From: Gracilaria domingensis
Taxonomy: Eukaryota > Rhodophyta > Florideophyceae > Gracilariales > Gracilariaceae
Direction: 5' to 3'
Assembly (NCBI GenBank): GCA_022539475.1
Contig: VCMS01000041.1
Coordinates: forward strand, 186,001 to 250,000
Length of the DNA stretch: 64,000 nucleotides
In this document: positions 43,118-53,435 of the stretch, piece by piece
How positions within the stretch are numbered: position 1 is the stretch's first letter
Layout of the letters: each line of letters opens with the position of its first letter
Made by a program: the position numbers and the translations under genes
Notes under the pieces: generated by a model
Database searches by the model: none
What the model saw: only the letters and a program-made list of their open reading frames with translations
What the model was told of the DNA's origin: nothing

Positions 43118-45623
43118 AGATCTTGTAATTACGCTTCGCCATAACCAAGAATCGATCCAAAATCCAGCTATTCTTAGACCATATCCACGGACGACGCAAA
43201 ACGCCAAGGCGTTCAGAGTCCACGTCTGAAGTGGACATTTTCCTTCTCAGGATTGTGACCCGAGAGCGAGGCTTCGCAGCCTCCGGCGCTTTAGACCCCA
43301 CAGCAGGGGACGCCTCTCCATTGCTAGAGGCTCCCATGCTCAGTTTTTCTGAGCTTCGCCGCCAGTCTGCAAAACGGCGTGTTCCGCAGATGAGGCTACC
43401 TTCCCACCTTGAGGCGGTTGGATTTCCTGTTTCTCAGGCTGAGTTTCCGCTTTCCCACGAAGGTAAGATTTGTCGGGAACACGTTCCCGTTCAGCAGGCG
43501 CCAATGACTCATACTGAGGCACGATTTTTGCCATATCTCTGAAGGACAACAAGCAATTCGGAGCGATATGCCCGGGCCTGTAACAGGTATGACAAATGAG
43601 ATGTCGAAGAAGATCCGCATTGGGCGGCCGGCGTTCCTGTCGTAGAGGATACGGGTCACTCCATCCAGGGCATTGGTTACGATATCCACCAGAATGTGCC
43701 CTATAAGAAATTTTTTCCATTTTGTGAACGTAACATGTAGGAATTTGGATGTGCCGTACCCTCACATTACACTCGTTCAGCCTTCCGCGTGACCTCCTTT
43801 TTGACACTGTGCATATTAAATTTTCAATTTTTTCAATTTTGCGAGTGTCATTGGAGGGTGCATTATGGTTGTTCTCGTTGCTCGTTGCACGTTATGCTAT
43901 TGTGAGTGTCATGTACCACCAAAACTATCCTTCAACAATCCTTCCATATTCTTATCGGTATCCCTTTTGAAACCCTAGATGGGGCCGTATGGCCCGATTT
44001 TATTGATCCATTTCACTACCAAGCGGGCTCCAAATTTTGAAAAACGTCCAATTAATATCCGCACGTGCTCCACAAACCGCAAAAATTTCTTATAGGGGTG
44101 GCACGTGCAAAGCCGGAACGTGTTGATCGGTGTACAGAGCGTGGTCTACGTCGACAGTAGACTGCTCCGTCGTAGACGGCAACTCCGTAGTCGGCACTGA
44201 ACCATCGGCCTGTAACAGGTGTAGGTTATCATAACCTCCTTGAACCGGAGATCGTGAAAGAGGCAGAGACGAGTGCCGCGCTTCCACGTGAAGGAGGCGG
44301 CGTGTACGCGTCTTGATACCGGCACGTGCTCGGGCTGCATCTCCTTCAGCTTGGGCGTACTGTACGAGTTCCAGATAAATAGTAATGCGTTTTGTACTCC
44401 CGATAACGGGCAACAAGAGTCCTGATCGAGCGATCTAGGCCATCCAAAAACACTGTATATCGCTCAGCGGCTGAGAACACGTTGCCACATCGGTGGAAAG
44501 CCTTTTTGAGGCGAGTAGAATAGACAGTTGTCGACTCTTCGGCTCCTTGCTTTGTGTCTCGTAGAGTGAGTATAGCACCTTGTATCGCACTTCCCGTAGC
44601 GTACGACTTCAAGAAGTGTTGTTCGGCCTCTGGCCAGCACGTAACTCCTCCTTCGAAGGCGCGAGTGGACCCACGAACCGAATTGAGATGGTCCTCGGCT
44701 ACGCACGTTAGAACGGACGGCAGCGCCATGGAGGCCTGTGCCTCACTCATCGGAAGTATATCGGCTTCCGCCACGAAGCGGCCAAGCAAATCCAACACAA
44801 GAATTGGATCTTCCACAGAGAACTTGTGGGGCTTTAGAGTGAGCTCCATTGGTCGGAGATCATTTCGCACTTTGCCAGTCCCACGTGGGGTTCTCTGTGG
44901 CGTCGTGTCTTCAAGCCGATAAAATCGGTACAACAACAACTTCGGATACAGCAGATTCGTCGGCTTCACTTCCTTCAATCCAAGGTATCTCCCTCCTTTC
45001 GTACGGCCGCGCGCGACGATCTGCATTACTTCAGTAGCCCGCGAACGGGTAGCGCGCTGGCGAAAGTGATCGTTCTCGCTTTCTGACGAGTCGGATGAAG
45101 ATCCCACAATTTGGGCTTCCTCTTCTGAAGAGGAGAAAGAAGACGAATCAGACTCCAAGCGGTCAAGGCGTAAAGAGACTTGCTCGTGCAGGGCAGCCGA
45201 AACCTGTCGGTCTTCCATGAACTGGCTGACATCAGACCGTAGTTCCCGGACGTCGCTCGAAACATCCCGGACACCGGCTCCATCGAGCCGTTGCCGGAGT
45301 TTCGTAATATCCTTCATGAGGCCCACTTAGGAGTTCTGCAAAATGCGAACCTGAGCCTCTAATTCACGGAGGGTGTACTCGTCGTACCGCGACTACATAA
45401 CGTCGACCACTGCGGCGGAACTAGCCGCAGGTGCGGTTACAGTTGGTCCACGCGTGGGTGGGGTCTCGTTATCTGAACAAGGCCCGAGGAAAGCCGGTTT
45501 CAGATTGCCATTACCTCGAACCTCGAGTGTGTCCTTCGGCAGCGGAGGCAGACTTGCCGGCAAGCTGGACGAGCCGGGCATCGAAGCAGCACGTGGGGCG
45601 CCACTTTTGCGACGGGACGACAT
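43118..45623 (-). pseudogene. gypsy 1 gag with CCHC zinc knuckle, interrupted by MITE
   Basis: The N-terminal part begins near 45623 (MSSRRKSGAPRAASMPG) and continues in frame past a TAG (about 45393) and a TAA (about 45327) into a 326-codon open stretch (45326-44346) with coiled-coil (DITKLRQRLDGAG), a Ser/acid-rich region and capsid-like helices (FVAEADILPMSEAQASMALP). After a MITE (43699-44097) the nucleocapsid appears at about 43595-43555: CHTCYRPGHIAPNC, a standard CX2CX4HX4C knuckle. The order and motifs are those of a gypsy gag. Confidence 0.7.
43699..44097. mobile_element. MITE copy 2, 399 bp, TSD GTG
   Basis: Starts CCCTATAAGAAATTTTTT, ends AAAAATTTCTTATAGGG and is flanked by GTG on both sides. 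The interior is the reverse complement of copies 3 and 4 with moderate divergence. It is inserted in the gag of gypsy 1. Confidence 0.9.
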
Positions 45624-45751
45624 CGTTCACCGACACAGTCAGCCAATGGGCGACCAGACAGACTTCGGAAAACGGGCAAAAGAGAGAACCGTACAGACGG
45701 ATATTTCCAGCCCCTACGGCTCCAAACAACCGAACCAATTCCAACAGATGT

Positions 45752-45960
45752 TGGCAAATAAAGCCGATTCTAAGTCGGCAAACCAGTTTTTGCTGCAAAC
45801 CCGCGCGCGGGAAAACAACAGCCGCGTCGCGGAAAAGCACCCACAGGGTGTTCAAGCCCTGCTCCCTATACGGGTAGGGACAGTAGTAGAACCCTCCGAT
45901 AGGGCTGACACGAGCCGGGTGTAAATCCGGGCAGCTCCGCTCTGGGCGTGCAGCCTATTG
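45752..45960 (-). repeat. Probable 5' LTR of gypsy 1
   Basis: It aligns with 36259-36480 over most of its length (see that entry) and lies about 130 bases upstream of the gag start in minus orientation. A primer-binding site was not identified with confidence. Confidence 0.55.
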
Positions 45961-47863
45961 GTAGTGAGCACAATGACGCGTCACAGCCATTTTGGCCTAC
46001 AAGAAAGACCTTCTTGCTTCACCAAACAGGTCTGTCTTAGAAAATACGTCATAGCTCTTCAAATTCTTTGAACCTCTTCTTTCAGTATACCGTTGCGGTC
46101 GACCATGAGCCAACTGGTTCAGGTCAATTGCAACCAAGATGGTGTATTTTCTCCTGCTGACCACGTGGAGAGTGCGGTCTTTCTCGCACGAAACAGTTTT
46201 TGAACATCACCTAAATGGTCTTGGAGGGATTCGAAGTTCTCGATTTTCATCTCGTCTGTGGTTCTTAGCGTCACGCCTGACCAATTACGTAGGACTACAC
46301 ACCTGTTTGATATATAGGATAGTACCTATAAGGTCGAATGCTTGTCTGCCATCACCTTCTCGTTATGTGCAGTTACCTGGAGGGTCTTGAAAACTTGCCT
46401 GAGCTAACCACATCTGGTCTTCCTGAATCACCAGCAGTCGGTCCATCGTGTCACTGTCAATCGCACCAAATGGTTCACTGAAACCCTCAACTCTCACACA
46501 GTACCTCGTGTTTTTTGCTTTCACCATCGTGGTTCTACGAACCATCATTCGCATAGGTGTTCTTGCCGATACGCTTAAACCATTCGGTATATTCTTACAT
46601 AGTCTCTAGGAAGTCAGCTCCGCTTCTTTCCCACTTGAAAAAACATCGGTAACGAACTGAACTTCCTTCCGGCTCTTTCTGTTTCCTCACCAAGCGGTCT
46701 CAACCATTTCCGAGTTAGAATCCTTTCGGTAGTCTTCTCCTTTTGAGAAAATCCAATCTACCGTTCGGTACTCACAAACTGGTTCCATAATACCTGGAGT
46801 CCCATTTTCATTCTTCACCAGTGGGTGCCTCTCATCTCCCTCTGAAACCCTGTTGGTATATTACGTCTAGTCTCAACACCGTTTCGGTAATGACCATAAC
46901 GGTTTCGTACTCGCTAGAGCTCCGGGAACAATCATGTGGTAATATCGGTCGAGCGACGAAGTACTTCCCACTTCACTTCTCAAGTGGTAAGTTTCTTCCG
47001 AGATTCTAAGGTGAAGAACCTTTTAGATCGTCACCTGTACGGTCTTGAACTGTTCCAGTGCCTAGATTTCTCCAAGTGGTCACTGAAAACGGAGGATTGT
47101 AACCTTCTCGGTTCACCAAGTGGTCATTGAAAAGGAAGGATTGTAACCTTCCGCCTCCCTTCCTTTGACAAGTGTACCACGGTGGTGTCAATAGACTTTT
47201 AGACCTTTTACGGGATCGAAGTAAACCATGTGGTAAACGTTTCTAGGATCCATGGAGGTCTGCGGTTCGGTACTGTTCTCCGCAGCACCCAAACAGTCCT
47301 CTTCGATACCCAGTTGGTCTCGCATTTTCATGGTGCGCGACCCAGCGCTGCGCGTGGCCTGCGGGGCGACACGTAGTACTATACTGGTGCTTGCGAGCTG
47401 CGCGTGTGCATGTGTGGTGTAAAGCAATGTACCACATGGGGAATGCATAACCTCTTGGGCGGAATGCCGGCCCGCGAGGCGTTCAAACCAAGAGGTTACT
47501 TGCAAGGCGAATCAAAAATTTTGACGTGGAAATTACCCTTCCAACCGGTACTAAAAACGGCGCAACACCTTTTGGTCTGTATCCCGGAAACCAAGCCGTT
47601 TCAGAGGTTGAGAATGCCTGATTTGGAGCCTCCGCGCGGTCAAAATAAGAAGTGTTTGACGGTGCGTGCGCGTGTAGGCTACACACAATAGTGTATATCG
47701 AATCGGTTACTCGCGCCAGGCTCGAAGCATGATGCGCATGCACTCTTGCCATCTGAAAAATGCATATTTTTTTATTTCCACCATTTGGTTTTTCACGCGT
47801 GAGGAGCGTGCCCGGACCGTGGTGCGTGCGTCGCATGCGTGCGGCGCCGGCAACGCGTGCAGT
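45961..47863. other. Unresolved decayed sequence, possibly retroelement remains
   Basis: No intact frame. The minus strand of 47250-46360 gives stop-riddled but protein-like patches (for example TEYTEWFKRIGKNTY without its stops, and GFSEPFGAIDSDTMDRLLVI at 46480-46420). A 42-bp unit is duplicated at about 47079-47157. It could be gag sequence of a gypsy relic or an LTR with nested insertions; I could not decide. Confidence 0.35.
47079..47157. repeat. Two tandem units of about 42 bp
   Basis: AGTGGTCACTGAAAACGGAG and AGTGGTCATTGAAAAGGAAG, each followed by GATTGTAACCTTC, occur in tandem. Confidence 0.7.
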
Positions 47864-48256
47864 TCCTATAAGAAATTTTTGCGGCTTGCGGATCACGCGC
47901 GGATATAAATTGGACGGTTTTTCAAAAATAGGAGCGCACTATGTAGTGAAATGGAGGATTAAAATCGCCTCCTATGACCTCATTTAGGCTGCCAAAAGGG
48001 AATGTCATGTGAGTGTAGGAGAAGTGGGAAAGGATAGTGCAAGTGTCATAACGCACTCACAACAGCCTACCATGCAATGAGAGCAGCCTCAGCACACCCT
48101 CATATGACATTCACAAAATTGAAAAAATTGATAATTTAATATGCACCGTGCCAAAATGGAGGTCGCTCGGAAGGCTTAATGAATGTAATGTGAGGGTCTA
48201 CCACATCCGATTTTCTTCATGTTATGTTCACAATTTTGAAAAATTTTCTTATAGGG
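47864..48256. mobile_element. MITE copy 3, 393 bp, TSD AGT
   Basis: Ends TCCTATAAGAAATTTTT and AAATTTTCTTATAGGG, flanked by AGT on both sides. Same orientation as copy 4 and very similar to it by eye. It lies just beyond the 3' end of gypsy 2, perhaps within its LTR. Confidence 0.9.
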
Positions 48257-48510
48257 AGTGCGTGCGGCACGCGACCTTCACGACCACATATAAGCGTTAC
48301 GTCTTCATCAGTACTGATCATGGGCGCCATCTCCCTTGAGGTTTCTTCAACACCAACAGGTGCGTTCCCTTGTGGTTGCAACTTCTAGCAAATATTCCGT
48401 TTGGTTAGTTACCTCCTGTTACCAATTGGTTAAAAGGTAGTAGCAACGAGAGAGAGGGGAGATTATGTCTCCTTCTTCCCTAGACGAGTCAACTCATGTG
48501 GTTGGACAAG

Positions 48511-49110
48511 TCAACCGTACGGCGGCATAGGTTCCCCTCGCCTCCGCCAGTAGCGGATGGCGAAGTTCCTAGGGATAGCAGAGGGAGGCTCAGGGGTGTC
48601 ACCCTCGGGCCCCCAACCATACTACCCTACGCGGTACCCTATAAGAACGTTTTGCGGCTTGCGGATCACGCGCGGATGTAAACTGGATGGTTTTTCAAAA
48701 ATAGGAGCGCACTATGTGATGGAATGGAGGATTAAAATCGCCTCCTATGACCTCATTTAGGCTGCCAAAAGGGAGTGTGCTGTGAGTGTAGGAGGAGTGG
48801 GGAAGGATAGTGCAAGTGTCATAACGCACTCAGAACAGCCTATCATGCAATGAGAACAACCTCAGCACACCCTCATATGATATTCACAAAATTGAGAAAA
48901 ATTGATAATTTAATATGCACCGTGCCAAAATGGAGGTCGCGCGAAAGGCTTAATGAATGTAATGTGGGGGTCCGCAACATCTGATTGCCTTCATGTTACG
49001 TTCACAATTTTGGAAAATTTTCTTATAGGGGTACTTAAGACCTTCTGGAGTACGTTCGTGACCGACGATGGATTCCACAGGATATTCATCGGACTTCTGT
49101 GCGTCTACCA
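48511..49110 (-). pseudogene. Chromodomain of gypsy 2, split by MITE copy 4
   Basis: The first half, DEYPVESIVGHERTPEGLKY, ends at about 49034. After the 394-bp MITE (49030-48637) the second half resumes as YRVG-stop-YGWGPEGDTPEPPSAI and RNFAIRYWRR (48636-48540) and ends at TGA 48511. The stop (TAG 48622) stands where the conserved Trp of VRW is expected. Chromodomains on integrases steer insertion to marked chromatin in chromoviruses. Confidence 0.75.
48637..49030. mobile_element. MITE copy 4, 394 bp, TSD GTA
   Basis: Ends CCCTATAAGAACGTTTT and AAAATTTTCTTATAGGG with GTA on both sides. Nearly identical to copy 3 over the full length, apart from scattered substitutions. Its excision restores the chromodomain reading. 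Confidence 0.92.
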
Positions 49111-52100
49111 CTTGGTTCTCTGCGTTGGTCGCGATGTCCCTCAAGATAATCCGAGCTTCACTATCATGGTCACTTGACTCCTTCACGGGTGGGATGTAGT
49201 CCGGATCGGTTCCGCCTTCGTCTTCACCGACCTCTAGAGGTTGTTCATCACCCTTTTGTGTGACGCGAAGCTCAACCGCACGGGGATCTCGCGCGCGTTC
49301 TCGGACATCCATACGGTGTTGACTCGTCTCCGATGCTACCGATACGCGGTCAATTGACACAGCGTTGTGCAGAATATCTTGAAGTATCGTCACCGTTTGG
49401 TCAGTAGACTTCAGAACCTTTTAGGGATCCGTAGATTTTGGGAGTAACTTGGAGTTAACCTCGCGCTCAATCTCTTCGTCATCTGCGTCGTCAACAGGCC
49501 TCGGTCCTGAACCTTTTGGTGGTACGTCTAGGTAGACATACTTGTTCGGTTCAACCGAGACCACTCGGTTTCCCTTTCGGCCGTAGTCTGCCTTGTAGCG
49601 TGGCTGAGCAGCTGTGAGCTTGCCCCGCAGGTACCTTAAGGCCTTCCGCAACCTCATCAGGGTATTCTTCTTCACCTGTGCGGGAGTCAAACATCCAGCT
49701 GGTGCTTCCCCAGTTGGTTCACCTTGAAGGACGATACCAGGAGGGTGACGGGACAGCACCAAATCAAACGGTGCTGTCTGCGTCGAGCGATGTACCTGTA
49801 GGTTGTAGGCGTAAGTCAGCGGCTGAACCAGCTCCTCCCAACCAGTCTGATGGTCCTCCGTAAACTGTATCAACCTCGATACCAGTGTTTGGTTAAACCT
49901 TTCCACTTGCCCATTGGTTTTCGGGGTTCCGTTATCTGTCAGCAAGTAAGCTGGCCACCATACGGATACACTCAATGTTTGAGAAACGCGATTGGTAAGG
50001 TGGTACTCTTCGTGTCCTTCAGATGTATAGCTTTAGTGAGCTTTGAGAACCGATCCGTGACAACCATAATGTGTTGGTATTTCCTTGTAGTTCTTGGTAG
50101 CGGACCTAGAAGGTCGATAGCGAAAAACGCCATAGGGGCCGCTGCTGGAAACAGCTTGAGGTACTTCCTCTGTTTGCGCACGCCACCACGGGTTCTCAAA
50201 CATGACTCACACTGCGCCACGAAGGAGTACACATCGTGTGCCATATGTCGCCATTGGATCTGCCTCCTCAGGGTATAATAAGTTCTTGTACCATCTGGGT
50301 GGCCAGCAAGCCTGGAAAAGTGAGTCAACTAAAGGACTCTAGGTCGCTAAGATTTCGGTACGACCTTTTGGAGGAGACGGTCGAGGTTGATTTCCGCACA
50401 AGATAACCGTTTTGGTCGACGTCAAGCTCCGATCTCTTCGTACCAACTTGGTCTGCCAGCGACTTGCAATACGGGTCGTCAGCTTGCTCCCGAAGGAACT
50501 CCTCTTGGAGAATAAGCATGAAGTCCGTTCCCTCAAGGGTCATGACCTGTTGGTAAAGATTTTTATTCCAGAGCTCACCCCCCCAAGGTATTTCCCAAAC
50601 TCCTTGTACCGCATCGGTCGATTTACCACTTGGGTCAGTAGAAACTGTGAAGCATGGTATGTCGTCCTCCACTGGTTCGGTCTCTAACCCATCGGTAACT
50701 GAAACGAGACAGAGCTTCGGCGACCTCGTGCTTTATACCCGGACGTTACTCTACGTCGAACTCCATCTCGGATAACCGTAACCTCTACCTGGCCAACCGT
50801 CCAGAAGCATCTGATAATCCCAGTATCCACCTAAGAGAATCATAATCGGTCCGAAACGTAAAACTTTGCCCATATAGGTAGGGACGGAGCATCAGTATGC
50901 TCGAGACTACTGCCAGACATCCTTTTTCGGTTACTGTATAGTTCTTCTCCGTTTCGGTTAGCGCTCGACTCCAATAACCGATTGGTAGCTTGTCAGCGTT
51001 CTCTTGCTCCTGCCTGAGGCAGCAACCAATTGAGGCATCCGACGTGTCCCTATGAGAGGAAAATGGTGAGTGCAATCTGAGGTTGGATGGCACAAGTGGA
51101 TGATACATGGATGCCAAACGGATGGCGTATTGAGTGCGATCAATGTGCGATTGCAGCCTGATTTCGCGCTGTCACATTGGAGGGCGCCGGCTAAGCACAT
51201 GGAGCTCACTTAGAGTGCACGCGATACATGTTGCACTCCATCTGCGCCCACATTGTCCGCACTTCGCCCCTTACGATCTCAGTTTGCACTCCACGCGCAC
51301 TCACAATAATGAAGTAAATTACCAAAACATTAAAATGCCATGCCAAGGGTGTCACATTGAAACGCGGATGGCGTACAGGCGGAGTGCAGCTGGAGACTAA
51401 ACATCCCAAAAGGTGCACTCCATTTGCACTCACAAAAATGAAAAAATTTCTTGTAGGGCCTCGGTATCCAGCGTGTAGCGGTAACCAGCTTTGGGTAGCG
51501 CCAATATTGGTTGGTTCCAGAGCGCTCGCTTGATTGTTTCCAACGCGTCCATCTCTTCATCCAAAAGGGTCTCCAACCTCATAGGTTGGCCTTTCAGGAG
51601 TTTCATATTCAAGGGTGCCTCAATGGTGGCGAATTCTCTGATGAATCTTCTGTAAACGTTGCAAAGACCAATAAAAGATCTCACCTCGGTCTGGAAGCGC
51701 GGTACTTTTGCTTCCTGGACTGCTCGCAAATTGGGTTTGCAACCGAAAGACGACCTGGGCTAATTGTATGGCCCTGGTATTCCACTTTGGTATCAAGAAA
51801 TGAGCACTTGCAAAGCTTCAACGTTACCGCTGCGGTCTGTAGTAGTCTCAATACCTGATGGACATGAACGAAATGTTCGTCTACCGATCTGGAATAGATG
51901 ATAAAATCATGAAGATACACCAATGCGGTCCTTCACTTGACCTTTGAAAGGATGATGTCTAACGCTCGGTGAAAGGTAGCTGGTGCGTTACAAGCACTAA
52001 AAGGCATCCGAGTAAAACGGTAGAGACCAGCATGGCACGTGAAGGCCATATCGACAGGAGAAGCACAAAGACTCATTGCGATAGCGGAAACGCGACGTAG

Positions 52101-52233
52101 AAAACGAATTATGTTCTTCAACAGCGCAGATGGCGTGAAACACCGTTTTGCCCTCCCTGGGCACATCCCAAGGCAAGGTGCAGTATTGTACTCTGTGTTG
52201 TGCGGGCAACACAAAGGAGAATGACGTGGACAT
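49034..52233 (-). pseudogene. gypsy 2 pol: reverse transcriptase, RNase H, integrase
   Basis: Reverse transcriptase: AFTCHAGLYRFTRMPFSACN and APATFHRALDIILS (about 52040-51950), then a TGA where Trp is expected and LVYLHDFIIYS, where the second catalytic Asp-Asp pair has become His-Asp. RNase H: SDASIGCCLRQEQ (about 51035), YTVTEKGCLAVV and FTFRTDYDSLRWIL. Integrase: HFSRLAGHPDGTRTYY with CESCLRTRGG (zinc-binding), core FFAIDLLGPLP and VVTDRFSKLTKAI (50150-50040), then TNGQVERFNQTLVSRL (49915-49870). Several frameshifts separate the blocks. The integrase tail is acidic and leads into the chromodomain. It is dead by several independent lesions. Confidence 0.8.
51048..51458. mobile_element. MITE copy 5, 411 bp, no clear TSD
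   Basis: Starts CCCTATGAGAGGAAAATGG and ends AAAAAATTTCTTGTAGGG. It shares GAGTGCAATCTGAGGTTG and other interior blocks with copy 1. It interrupts gypsy 2 exactly between DTE and SDASIG at the start of RNase H. The flanking trinucleotides differ (TGT and CCT). Confidence 0.75.
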
Positions 52234-53435
52234 TGCTCGCCCTACTCCCGTCTTGTTTGCAACGTTCAGCTGTGCATTCGGACGTATCCAGGGCTACGGA
52301 AAAGGTGCTGGAGTCTGTGGCGTTCAAAAAAGTTCTAGAGCTCCGAAGGACACCTCGAATTACTGAAAGCTCTCTTTGCGAGACAAACGCCTACGCAGAT
52401 GACAAAGTAGTCGAGGAGCAACAGGAAGGAGACAGTATGGCAGCGCATCCTCCAGCAGCCCCGAGCGCAAATGGGGTGACTCCTAGGCGTGCTTCAAATC
52501 GTATTCTGCATAGAACAGGTGCATAGATTGCACTTTCTGCTATTAAAATCTCGGGAGCGGGGGGCTTCCAAAAGACAGCGGCGAAAGTAAATATGTTGTG
52601 AAGTGGCCTTAATTGGTCACGGAACAGGGCCTGTTGTGCCTGTTGTGGAGCAAACACGATCCGGTAGTCGGCGCCTTATGCATCTCATAATGAGCACTGC
52701 ACCCCCTGGGTGACGTGGCGCACACTATGAATGGCACCCCCATTTTTGGTTAAATTTCGGAAGAAGTCTGCAAGAACGTTTGTAGGTAGATGTGGGAATT
52801 GGCTCACGGATACGAGCGGACGCTGGACTTCGTAGCCGACGTGTAGAGTAGATACGCAAGGTGTACCCGCCAGGGTTGTGCATAGGAACCCTGACACTGG
52901 GTCGTTCACGTGTTCGAACCTCGAGAGGTACACACCGCAGTTATAGTTAGTAATAGCTTAATTCTTGGTAGATTCCTGTATAGGCTCGGTCCATTTCGCC
53001 GTGAAGCCTACCAAGTAAATTCACCTGAGTCGCGTCCTATCTCCCAGGACCGGGGTATAGATATTGTTGCCTACGAAGGTTCACTACTCCTTGCGGAGGG
53101 TAACCACGACTGGTCTCGTCATATCTACCCCTCAGGGTCGCATTCTCGCACACGTGTCAGACCTATTGTCTGGTGCACCACGCGCGTCTCTAAAATATCT
53201 ACCTAATTAAATAAATTGTGTGTGAATCCACTTTAAAGACTCCTTATGGCACTTTTGGTGCACCAGAAGTTATGCACATAAACAGAAAGCTGAGCTTAGA
53301 CTGATTTCATTGATACCAAAACTGAGCTAATTGGATAACCAAAGTCGCACCAAATCCACGCACGGTCGTCATGGAGCTTTTCTGTTCTAAAAAAAGAAGG
53401 CGTTCGCATTCCAAGAAACGGCTCAATCTTTTAAG
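52234..53435. other. Mostly non-coding; one unassigned plus-strand ORF
   Basis: A plus-strand frame at 52200-52526 (108 codons, ending EEQQEGDSMAAHPPAAPSAN...) and another at 52910-53206 (98 codons) look weakly protein-like but have no recognisable domain. The remainder shows nothing. The first overlaps the truncation point of gypsy 2, so this may be the target into which it was inserted or a recombination partner. Confidence 0.35.

Larger units (their letters stand above)
36259..45960 (-). mobile_element. Ty3/gypsy retrotransposon 1 with antisense additional ORF
   Basis: Minus-strand order: gag (45623-43120), protease (about 42700-42400), reverse transcriptase (about 41600-40630), RNase H (40626-40318), integrase (40272-38990) and a long C-terminal extension to 37855. 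Integrase after RNase H identifies Ty3/gypsy. An opposite-strand reading frame (36485-37870) lies between pol and the 3' LTR. Similar sequences at about 36259-36480 and 45752-45960 are the presumed LTRs. Two MITEs are inserted (42699-43117 and 43699-44097). Confidence 0.8.
48511..52233 (-). mobile_element. Ty3/gypsy retrotransposon 2 (chromovirus), 5'-truncated
   Basis: The minus-strand pol runs from a truncated reverse transcriptase (from about 52233) through RNase H, integrase and a C-terminal chromodomain to a TGA at 48511. Gag and protease are absent. A purine-rich tract on the minus strand at about 48479-48467 (GGGAAGAAGGAG) is a candidate polypurine tract, placing the 3' LTR just below it. 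Two MITEs are inserted inside pol (51048-51458 and 48637-49030), and a third is next to it. Confidence 0.8.

Noticed and set aside
45373-45924. Plus-strand 183-codon ORF
   Set aside because: It overlaps the gag N-terminus and the LTR of gypsy 1, both of which read on the minus strand; no motif.
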